11,478 bases of DNA from Brachionus koreanus (lineage: Eukaryota > Rotifera > Eurotatoria > Ploima > Brachionidae), in the NCBI GenBank assembly GCA_016987375.1, contig PJRA01000506.1, positions 1,010,219-1,021,696 of the forward strand. Reading direction: 5' to 3'. Position 1 is the first letter of the stretch, and each line of letters begins with the position of its first letter. This document shows positions 1-8,678 of the stretch, piece after piece. The notes below the pieces were generated by a model. The model had not been told where the DNA came from and did not search any database. It saw only the letters and a list, made by a program, of their open reading frames with translations. Made by a program: the position numbers and the translations under genes.

Positions 1-129
1 GTTGCATTTACAGAACTTGCTTTTGACTTTTGAGAGAAAAGTTATAGGAATTTTTAACACTTTGTTCTGTTCAATTGTACTAAATTTCACAAAACCTAAC
101 TTTTAATAAAACTTAAAATAATTATACTA

Positions 130-270
130 TTAACTATTTATAAAAGAAATGCTTAGTCTTGGTTAGTAAAATGCTGTACTCTTGTAATGACCCATTTAGA
201 GTATGCTATAGGACTAAAGACTAAAGGCTTGAAAGACGCATGAAAGGTTCAAATGTAATTCAAATGTTTA
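130..270 (-). pseudogene. Possible second mariner 3' remnant
   Basis: Positions 157-180 match 678-701 of the transposase relic at 20 of 24 bases in the same orientation. Read on the minus strand the match encodes QHFTNQD, compared with QHLTNQD in the larger relic. Further upstream on the minus strand (about 215-235) QAFS appears in the expected order relative to HQAFS. Stops and small indels break the rest. It could be a second, older copy or a rearranged piece of the same element. Confidence 0.4.
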
Positions 271-559
271 ACTTTAAAAAAATCTCCACTCACTTTTTCA
301 AGCAGAAATACAAGAAACCATTCATACAAAATTAAAAGAGAGATAATTAAGAATTGTGATCTACGATACAACTTCTTTACAAATCGTGAAGTCAATAGCT
401 GGAATAAGTTGGGAGTTGATGCAGAAGAAGCTCAATCTAGCGATTTTTTTTAAAGCAAAAATAGACAAAAGCTTTCACTATTATTTGCACATAATCTTTT
501 GTCAGATTTATGCATTTTATTTATGCCTTGGAATAAACCACTACACTACTATCTTCAAA

Positions 560-1177
560 TTACAAATAATTATATTCTACAGTCTTTGTCTATCTATTAG
601 CAAAAAGTTTGATTCCTCTCTTGTAGCATTCAATGCTTTTGAACCCATAAAACAGACGACATCCTTATTCAACTTGATCTTGGTTAGTTAAGTGCTGCAT
701 TCCATGAAAATGATTCACTGAGCGTAAAAGGTGATAATCAGAATCTGTGCTAAATGCTTGATGAGAAAGAAATTCGTTTTCTTTCAGCTCTTCTATTTTT
801 GCCATTGTTGCTCTAGCTGTATGAGGTAAAGAATAATCTTGAATCATTTATATTTTAAAAATCAGACCTAGCTTTAGGTGTAAAAAAGCAAGATATTCTT
901 GTTGAAATGAAGCATATATTCGTTCAAATTTTCCAGAATAAAATTTTGCATTTATAGCACGATCATCTGGCAACGAGCTCAAAGTGTATATGACCTGGTT
1001 CAGATGGGTCAAACTATTGATTTCTGTTATCATAATTTCGAAAATAGATCCAATTCTCATCACAAATAATGATCAACTTGAAAAACCGATTATCTAGAGT
1101 TTATTTAAGTAGTTAACAACAAATTTAAATGCTTCGTTGAGTTTGTAAATCTTAAAAACCATAAGGTAGACGTACCC
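560..1177 (-). pseudogene. Degraded mariner-type transposase
   Basis: Read on the minus strand in two frames, this is a decayed mariner-family (DD34D) DNA transposase. From about 1177, one frame gives LPYGF, then LDNRFFK, then CDENWIYFRN (first catalytic Asp, GAT at 1059-1061), then FDPSEP. After a shift near 960-1000, the other frame gives INAKFY, then a stop at 848-850, then QDYSLPHTARAT (second catalytic Asp at 836-838; normally xDNARPHTA), then STDSDYHLLRS (third Asp at 737-739; normally SPDLAPSDYHLF), then LTNQDQVE. A stop follows at 665-667, then YKRGIKLF, a TAG at 590-592 where Trp is expected, and a terminal TAA at 560-562. Spacing between Asp 2 and Asp 3 is 32 residues instead of 34. 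The N-terminal DNA-binding half and the terminal inverted repeats are not recognisable. The copy is non-functional. Confidence 0.82.
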
Positions 1178-2084
1178 TGATGTTTTATGGATCAAAATGA
1201 CTTGGATCACATTGATTTAACAAAATTCTTTCATTAAAATTTGTTAAAAAATCAAGTTCAAACTTGTTTAATTTTTATTATGATATTCATAGAAAATTAT
1301 ATATTTTTTTCATTTTCATTTTTCTTGGAACATTTTAAATTTTGTCTATTTACCGTTTTTCATCAAATAAAAGAAAGTTCGGTCATCAAAGTGTTTCTTC
1401 TATTCGAAAATATTTTATTCTAAAAAAGTGACCCAAATAAAAGAAATTAATCCATTTTTTTCTTCTATTGGAAACAAGAAAATACATGTTTTACATGGCA
1501 AACGACTAGTGAATTTTTTTTTAAACGAGTCGCATTTTTTTTGAGAAAAGAAGCTCAATTAAAGGGAAATTCTTGACTCAAACTAGCAAGTTTCTTCTAT
1601 TTGTTTTTACTTGTATTTCATAAAATTCGGTATATTTTAAATAAAATTATCAAAACTATTCATCATTGGTCTTAATACAAGGTAAAATACTTGTAAACTA
1701 GCTGAGATCTCACTAAACATTTAAAAGAATTTAATCAAAAAATATTTTTTTTTTCGAAAGACATAGCATAAAAGTTCAAACTTTATTTGCACATATTACT
1801 TTTTTTTGCTTAGAATTTTTCACTTTTTTCAAAATTCATTAATCGAGTTAATAATTCCGAGTTAACATAATTCTCTTTTTTTTATCGATATGAAATTAGA
1901 TTTTGTATTTTTGAGCTTGTAGATATTTGAAAGCTCAATATTCAAAAAATGAGTGTGCTTATTTTGTGAACTTGTAAACTAAATGTTTGAAAATTTCTCT
2001 AAATTAAACAAAATTGAGTTCATATAATAATAAGATATCAAAGATAATATAGAGGAGAAAAGTTGAAAAAGAGCTAAAAAAGAT

Positions 2085-2210
2085 GAAATTGACATGGAGA
2101 CGTGTGGATAGTGCAGGTTATCACTAAAGAAAGACTCGAAAAGATGGACCACGCTATGCTTTAAGGGAGCCGAAAGTTACAAGAAACATTGGAATTTCTT
2201 ATGTCGAATA
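2085..2210 (+). pseudogene. Weak Tc1-like transposase fragment
   Basis: In one plus-strand frame this less AT-rich patch reads TWRRVDSAGYH, a stop, then RKTRKDGPRYALRE and, further on, YVE. This loosely resembles the second helix-turn-helix to linker segment of Tc1-like transposases (an RR..L..AGY..R..RKKP pattern). No catalytic motif follows. A T-rich stretch ending in a terminus-like CTTTTGCACAGGTCTGG lies downstream at about 2400-2416. The similarity is from memory of the family and is weak; it could be chance. Confidence 0.22.
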
Positions 2211-2960
2211 ACCATAATTTCTTTAATATGGGTCTATTCTTTAAATACTTATATATCATCTGTCTGGAGCTTAAGTATTAAATGCTTCTTAAATGTTTTT
2301 TAATTCTAGCAAATTGTTGGGTGAATATTATATTCTTTAGGAAAAAATTAAAATTTTCAAATCAGTGACTTGACTTTAAAATGACTTTTTTTTTTGACTT
2401 TTGCACAGGTCTGGTCTGGTCGTCTATTATTTATTATTTAAATTATTTTTATTCAAATAGCACATCTTGTATAAACTTTATCAAAAACAATTATAAATGT
2501 TTTACTCATTCAAATTTGATTTTTTTTAAAGTTTAATAGAAATAATCCTAAAAAATTTTTGAACTTATAGAATTGCAATTCAAGTACAAATTAAAAAATT
2601 TTAAGAATATTTATATTAATTATTTTTTGAAATCACTTTTTGATATAAGGTATCCTATAGTTCAATATAAATTTCTGAATATGCAAAAAGAAAATAAAAT
2701 TATATTTAAATTCAAATTAATTTATTCATTTTGAATTTAAAGTATATTCTTGGCGACATAGTGTGATTTTGTGCTCCTATTATATCGATGTTACTTCACC
2801 TATTTTTTCTCAGTTTTAACAAACAAAAATTCATACATTTTAGAATTTGTTAAGCATTTTTATTTTTTTTAAGAATAAAAATAATTATTTATTCCTTTCA
2901 TACCAATACATAACAAACATTGTAGGTAAGTTAATTAAAAGACAAATATAGAATAATTTT

Positions 2961-2966
2961 TTTATT
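2961..2966 (-). terminator. Poly(A) signal of copy C
   Basis: AATAAA on the minus strand, about 15 nt past the stop codon of copy C. It is in the expected orientation and implies a very short 3' untranslated region. AATAAA is frequent by chance in such AT-rich DNA. Confidence 0.5.
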
Positions 2967-2981
2967 AATAATAAGACAAAT

Positions 2982-4684
2982 TTAGTAACAAAAATCAATT
3001 GGAGCACATTTAGGCCTATCAATAAAAAGCCTCAAGTATTCAACCATAAAATATATCATAAGACCACCAAATACTTGGCCGATTATAGTAAAACAGCCTA
3101 ACTTTAGCAGTATATTCTTGCCATATTTTTCAAGTTTAGCTGCTATCAGACATCTTATTCGCATGAACATTAAACTGGTGATGATCCAGCAAAAAACAAT
3201 CAAATAACCTCCTAAATTATATTTATTATTTACAAATGGTGGACACGGACTTAGAACAGATACCAAATAAATGTAAAATGATAAGATAAAAGGCGCTACT
3301 GACTCCAAACAAATTCTTTGTATGCTTACTTCATAAGAAAATATTGACAAAATAATTGAAAGCGGCAAGAGTATGCTGCTCAAAGTGATAGACAAATGAA
3401 AAAATTTGTTCGAATAAGGAATTGTTGAATAGGACATTAAACCAGGAAGAAAACCATAATAAACAAATGTGACCATAACAGTCAAAATAAACAAGAATCT
3501 TATTTCCATTTCTTTTTCTTTAATATTTCTTTTTTGTTTCATTTCTTTATCTCTTTGGCTAGAGTCGTCTACAGTCTCATCATTAAGAGAAAATTCAGCT
3601 GAAACCCAGGAAAACCTGTTCTTTCGTGCTCGTTTAGCATAATTTGAAAAATTCAAACACGAAAAGGCGGCTATACTTATCAAAAGCAAAAGAAAAATCA
3701 AAAGAAAATAAACAAAAACAGAATATTTAGCCTTATAAGGCGTTCTAGGCAGTGTAGATGTTTTGTTTTGATCAGAAATGCTGCAATCTTCATCTTGAAA
3801 GCCTTGGATCAACGCTAAAGTAGCTGGCACTAGCGAAGAAAATGATTCACCAATATAATTTGGTATTATGTATTCTTTTGCAAAATATTCGCCTACATAA
3901 GGCAAAAATGTTAAAGTGGACATTCCATCTTAATTGATTTAATTAGTGTTTTATTTTAATTTTAATTTTAATTACCCAAAAGTGATAAAGTAAAATGAAG
4001 TAAATAGAGGTAAATACTTCTTTTTTCTTCATGAACTACAATTGATTTGTTCCAAAAAAAAGCTAGAAGAAAACTCGAAACTGCACCGAATATTAGAATC
4101 ATATAAATGACTTTAACATTGTCTACCCTGGTTGGAAAAAAATATCGGATCAATAGATAAATAAAAGGTCCAATTTGAGCAAACTGAGATACCGCTGAAA
4201 GAATAGAAGGCAATCTTTATCAATCATAATTAGCAAAATTTATAAAAATCAATTATTTTATTTTAAATTATGAATAAATACCTCCATCTTTCTGGTAGTT
4301 GATGAATCATAAAGGGCAATTCGCACCAAATGCCTTATTGATTTACATTTAATTTTTGATTATTTGATTTCTAAAGTTTCCATTTACCTGATATGTCTAA
4401 CCATGAGCCTTAAAAAAAATTAATTTTAAAAAAAAATTAATTTAAAAAAATTAAATTTAGTTTTAAAGCTTAAAATTATTTTCTAAACAAAAATAAAAAT
4501 AAAAAGGACTCTTTGTTTGCTTAAAGGTTCCTACATTTAATTTCAACTTACCTAGTGTAAACAAGCAAATTAGAACAAAAACACCAATTTTAATTTTGGA
4601 AAAATAGTTTATAAATGAATTGGCAGATTTGAAATGAAAAATGTTTCCATCTGAGATTAGCTCTATTTGATCAATACGGTGCAT
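2982..4684 (-). CDS. Riboflavin transporter, SLC52/RFVT family (copy C, 5 exons)
   Basis: Third tandem riboflavin-carrier paralogue. Exons I infer: 4684-4552, 4408-4388 (a 21-nt microexon), 4333-4282, 4214-3976 and 3928-2982, giving 463 aa in frame. Introns are 143, 54, 67 and 47 nt, all GT-AG; the first donor is GTAAGT. Spliced family blocks: GSWLDISGIWCELPF across exons 1-3, then LPERWRLPSIL across the exon 3/4 junction, FLPY then YIGESF (about 156-177), GFLPGLMSYSTIPYS (307-321), SPCPP (375-379), and a C-terminal C...C pair. The central hydrophilic loop (about residues 242-290) is long, with acidic and then Lys/Glu-rich stretches. The first 20 or so residues do not align with the other copies, so the true N-terminus could differ. 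The start lies only 292 nt below the stop of copy B. It has the most introns of the three copies. The family call is firm. Confidence 0.87.
4388..4408 (-). other. 21-nt microexon of copy C
   Basis: A T-rich tract ending in AAG precedes this segment and GTAAAT follows it on the minus strand. It contributes about seven residues (G-S-W-L-D-I-S plus the first base of the next Gly codon). These align with the WICATS stretch of copy A and the WIEIF stretch of copy B just before the conserved IW-x-ELP block. Without it, the first two larger exons would not produce the family N-terminal block. Confidence 0.75.
4410..4457. repeat. Short AT-rich tandem repeat in copy C intron 1
   Basis: About three imperfect units of roughly 16 bases (A tract followed by TTAATTT) lie directly upstream of the microexon acceptor. 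On the transcribed strand they make the T-rich tract before the 3' splice site. Confidence 0.5.
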
Positions 4685-4905
4685 TCTAAAACAATCTAAA
4701 AATTAAATTTCAAAACATTCATTTAACATTCTAAACAATTGTTACTAATCGAAACAATTTATGGTAGCTAGAAAATATAAAAACAATTTTGAAGACTTCA
4801 AAATTTCAAATTATAAAAATAAAAATGAAAAAATAATTGAAAGCATTTTTTTACCTTTCAAAAACAAGGATTGTTTCAAATATTCCAAAAATATAATTTT
4901 AAATA

Positions 4906-4911
4906 TTTATT
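4906..4911 (-). terminator. Poly(A) signal of copy B
   Basis: AATAAA on the minus strand, about 65 nt past the stop of copy B and about 220 nt before the start of copy C. If used, it separates the two transcripts. In AT-rich DNA the match is not strong evidence on its own. Confidence 0.45.
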
Positions 4912-4976
4912 TAAAGAAAATTTTTTATAATAAATTATAAAAATAAGAACAATCAACGTTGACAAACGAATATGTT

Positions 4977-7953
4977 TTAAGCCTTACAATAACTAAGATC
5001 GAAAACACATTCAGGTTTTTCTTCAAAAATTCGAAATTTTTCTACAACTATAAAAATTAAAATTCCTCCTACAACTTCTCCAAGAAGAGTCAAAAAGCCT
5101 GATTTGAGCAGTACTTTTTCGCCAAAACGCTCCAATCTGGTTGATATGATGCATCGGACACGCATAAAAATAGATTGAGACAAAATCCAACTTGCGCAAA
5201 TAAGCACAGGTCCGATGGAAGTTTCCATAAATGGAGGACAAGGACTTTTAAAACTTACAAAAACAATATAGATGGAGAACATAACTGCGATTAGAAACTC
5301 GATTAGTATCTGCTTAATTGATACATTATATGACCAAACAGACAAAAAAATGGCTATTGGAAGAAGAATGTTACCTTAAATTAGATTATTTTTAATTAAT
5401 TTTTAGACAAATAAAAAATATGTTGGCTTTTTTCTAATTTTTTCTAGCTTTGACTTTTTTTTGATTCAAAGTTTTCCAAATTAGTGTTTTCATAATTCAG
5501 TCAGACTACAAATTCTAGCCAGCACAGATTTTTCAATGATTAATTATATTTATAAGATATACTTAGCAATTTACTTCTGGTCGTTTAACATAATGAACAA
5601 ATATTATTTATATTCTCAATTAAAAAATTAATTTTTGAATGAAAATAAAACTAAGCAAAATGTAATTAATGGGGATTAATTTTGTACCAAATCTGCTTTT
5701 TAGGCTATCTGATATCAAGAAATATACAATATAAACTTAATAGATTAAGCTATTTAATTTAAAAAGTAATGAGTAAGTTTTTTTTCCCTTTGTGCATGGA
5801 GTACTAGGAAAAAAAGTAAATTTAAACAATAAATATATATTTTTACTAACAATGAATTAATCAATTTTTAAAAGTGAAACAATTCTAATTTCAAATTTAA
5901 CTTGATTTTAGAAAATAAATTACATTCTTTTTCTAAGTTATGCCTCAAGTTTAGTCAATATGTATTTATCACACAAGCAGGCCCTAACCTCACAAAGATA
6001 AAAAAAAAATTTACAAATATATTTGTAGTGGGAAACCCCTTTGTTAAAAAATGGAAGACCGGTCTAGGCTTGATTAACTTGATGCAGTCACCTCAGTGTC
6101 AAATAGAAACTTTCGCTAAGAAAGAAACTAAGAAAGAAGATGATCATCGCCACTAAAAGTAAATATGATTAGCATGGTGGATGAAAAAAATTTTTTGCAT
6201 TTTTGAATTCATTCTAATCAGAAATCTGAATAAATAGAAAAATCTATTTTTGAAAATAAAATTATTCTTTATCCTAATTATTCATCAACTCATAGAGTAA
6301 ACAAAGTCGATTTCAAAGATAAATTAAAAGCTATTAATATTAATTTAAAACAATTTAAATTTTTTTAATTTTAGTTGGTAAATTTTTTAAAATTCATTAA
6401 TTTCTAGAATTTTAAACTTTCCTTAAATAAAATAAGATTTAAAAAAAAATAAAAAAGCCGACAATTAAATAAACTCTGATTAAAAAATGATAAAAAATGG
6501 CCTCGAATGATTGTGTCTGTGCTATGAACAAGATTGTATGAATAATTCATAAAAACTGGAATCTAATATTTTAAATTTTTGAATTACACTAATCAAATAC
6601 CTAAGACTAAGACAAAGCTATTTTAAATTTTTGATTAAATAAACTTACTTAAATTAATTGAAAGATGAAAAACATTATTTCCATAAGGTAATGTCGAATA
6701 TGACTGCACTCCAGGTAAAATGCCGTAAAAAAAAAAAGTAATCAAAAAATTTAATGATAAAAGAAATATCTTTTCGTTTTTGTGCTGAGTTTTTAATTTG
6801 GTATTTTTAGGCTTGTGTAAGAGCGGATTTTCGAATTCATTTATGCACAAATTGTCTAATTTATGATTAGGTTCTTTGTTTTTTTCTTTTTTAACAAGTG
6901 AAGAATTAAGTATTGCAAATGCCACTAAGCTCATTAACAAAAAACCGAATATTATCAAAAAATACGTTTGTACCGAAAAAATAGGGTTCAAAGCAACAGG
7001 TTTGAGAACAGTTTCATTTGTAACAAAAGCAATATTTGAAAAATTTTCGGACTTTGCGACACTAACTTGTACATTCTCGCATCCCAAGTCATCACCGGCT
7101 CCCTGTATGATTGCTATTACACTAGGTATCAATGCAAATAAGGCCTCGCCAATATAATATGGAATTATATATTCTTTTTTATAAAACTTTGATATAAAAG
7201 GAATTGTTGAAATTGTGGAGATTCCATCTAAATAAAAAAAAATCAATTTTATTATCTATTTTTTTTACAAAAGAATCATTTTTAGAGTCTAAAAAATTTA
7301 TAAATTATTTAAATTTTTTTTTAAAATATATTTTTTTTTCTTTAATTGCGATCAGATTTAGTAGATAAGTAAATTTGAACTGAAATTTTTTAAATAATTT
7401 TTTATTACAAAATGGTTTAAAAAATTTAACTCAAAATGATTTTTTATACAATTAGGATTATAACTTACCGCACAACGCGAATACAAGCACCAAAGATAGA
7501 AGACCAACACTTCTATCTTCACCAAAAATAAAAAATGTCTTTTTCCATATAAAACTTAGAACGAATGTGGCTCCTGTTGTAGTTAATAACTTAAGAAAAA
7601 TAATTCTCTTTAATGAAAAATGCTTAGGAGTTATTTGATTAAGCAACAAGTAGATTAAAGAGCCGAGTTGACCGATTTGAGTAAAACCAGTGAGAATGCT
7701 CGGCAATCGCCATCCTTCTGGCAAAGAATTTACTATCAATGGCAATTCAGCCCATATTCCTAAAAAATAAGCAGAATTTTATAACATTTATTTTTTTAAA
7801 AAAAATATTTTTACCAAAAATTTCAATCCATCCTCCCCAAGAAAAGACTACTACTAGAACAAAAACGAACCAATTTACATTTGAGTTATAAAGCTTAAAG
7901 TCATTAACTATTTGCTTCCGAAGTGGCACCTTCTGGTCGTACTGTTCGTCCAT
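4977..7953 (-). CDS. Riboflavin transporter, SLC52/RFVT family (copy B, 4 exons)
   Basis: Second tandem riboflavin-carrier paralogue. Exons I infer: 7953-7815, 7759-7469, 7227-6649 and 5374-4977, giving 468 aa with all junctions in frame (all phase 1). Introns are 7760-7814 (55 nt), 7228-7468 (241 nt) and 5375-6648 (1274 nt); three donors read GTAAGT or GTAAAA. The ATG at 7953 is the first in frame; the frame stays open upstream but only with TTG at 8034, so I rejected that start. Family blocks: GIWAELPLI and LPEGWRLPSIL (from about residue 47), YIGEAL (about 169-174), GILPGVQSYSTLPYG (312-326, the closest of the three to the vertebrate motif), SPCPP (380-384), and C-terminal cysteines in the last 15 residues. 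A lysine-rich central loop lies at about residues 252-297. The gene can be mistaken for several broken ORFs unless the long intron is spliced out. Confidence in the family is high; the exact long-intron junctions need transcript support. Confidence 0.86.
5375..6648 (-). other. Long private intron of copy B (1274 nt)
   Basis: The donor (GTAAGT at 6648) and acceptor (TTTAAG ending at 5375) join an LS|N codon context in phase 1, restoring the family sequence INLSNILLP. Copies A and C are uninterrupted here (INLGNLMLP and ITLSSILLP). Most of the intron is AT-rich and featureless. The exception is about 5950-6160, which is less AT-rich and holds a plus-strand open frame. It is over five times longer than any other intron in the array. 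Confidence 0.75.
5902..6156 (+). other. Unassigned open frame in copy B intron
   Basis: An 84-codon stop-free plus-strand frame lies inside the long intron, antisense to copy B. It has no ATG at its beginning (first codon TTG). A T-rich AG (TTTTAG, ending near 5911) could be a splice acceptor. The 3' part is visibly less AT-rich than its surroundings and ends with a charged tail (KKETKKEDDHRH). I do not recognise a domain. It could be a nested gene exon, a fragment of a mobile element or retrocopy, or chance. No function is assigned. Confidence 0.2.
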
Positions 7954-8678
7954 TACACTTGGTTTAAATTTGTTTGGCAAAAAAGAAAGCTCAAAAAACA
8001 AAAACAAATTTAAACCGCTAAGGCTTTTATTCAAATAAAAAAATTTTTAAAACAATTTGCTAGTCTAAGTAAAGATAAGAAATTTATTAGGATGATTTTC
8101 GTGTTATTATATACTCCAACAATCAACTTGATATCTTAAGTTTGTAATCACTGTTTAACAAGATTATTTTATTGTTATAAATTTAAATTAGGAAAAAAAA
8201 TCGTATTTAAATATTATGCAATTCACTTATGCTTGTACATGGTTCTATGAGAATATTTATATTTGTCGCCAAATAATTTAAAACAAAAAAAAAACAACTA
8301 ATTTTAAAAATAAAACGTGAAATATTTTATTTTAAAAAAATAAAATTTAAAATGTATTTTATCCAGATATGATTATCCTTGAGATAATTAACAAAATTGT
8401 TTGATTATAGAGTAAGATAAAAAATAAAAAAAACTTGGCGTTCTATCAAATATCTACTTGAATGTTAATTTGAAAATTCTGATACAAAGCCTTTAAAAAT
8501 TATTAATTAGTTTTTTACCCCTGAAAAAAGGTTCTAAACCATAGTTTGGCACATTGAAAAATTATTTATTTATTTAAAATTAAAATTAAAATTTTTTCCA
8601 GTTTTACTTTCTAAAAAATACAAATATTTGTACCCAAATAAATAAACTAAAGCTCGAATTGAAAAATTTTTGATAAAT
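7954..8678. other. Intergenic region between copies A and B
   Basis: About 725 nt of AT-rich DNA separates the stop of copy A from the start of copy B. The left part (about 7954-8046) stays open in the copy B frame without an ATG and is probably 5' untranslated leader. It also holds the 3' end of copy A and presumably the promoter of copy B, but I cannot name a promoter element. No other gene is seen. Confidence 0.55.
8565..8574 (-). terminator. Overlapping poly(A) signals of copy A
   Basis: Two overlapping AATAAA hexamers on the minus strand, about 105-115 nt past the stop of copy A. They are plausible 3'-end signals, with the usual caution about AT-rich composition. Confidence 0.4.

Larger units (their letters stand above)
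1178..2981. other. AT-rich non-coding stretch, left flank
   Basis: No gene is supported here. The sequence is rich in A and T tracts, with open frames only of low-complexity Phe/Ile/Lys composition (for example about 1241-1423). The exceptions are the weak Tc1-like patch near 2085-2210 and the short 3' untranslated region of copy C at the right end. No tRNA or other structured RNA was recognised. Confidence 0.6.

Noticed and set aside
356..691. Plus-strand 111-codon open frame
   Set aside because: It has no ATG at its first position (GTG), is low in protein-like composition, and overlaps on the opposite strand the readable C-terminal part of the mariner transposase relic.
1241..1423. Plus-strand 60-codon open frame
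   Set aside because: It is almost entirely Phe, Ile, Leu and Lys from AT-rich low-complexity DNA. It starts on a non-ATG codon and has no recognisable motif.
5023..5241. Second minus-strand frame overlapping the last exon of copy B
   Set aside because: It is another frame of the same exon. The other reading gives SPCPP and the family C-terminus.
6876..7157. Plus-strand 93-codon open frame
   Set aside because: It lies antisense to exon 3 of copy B, whose minus-strand frame carries clear family motifs. It is a shadow of that exon.
4463..7745. Reading the separate open frames of copies B and C as broken genes or pseudogenes
   Set aside because: GT-AG introns at matching positions and phases join them into uninterrupted full-length family proteins.
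7954..8034. Upstream extension of copy B by 27 residues
   Set aside because: The only possible start at 8034 is TTG, which is unlikely in an animal nuclear gene. The first in-frame ATG is at 7953, and the extra residues have no counterpart in the other copies.
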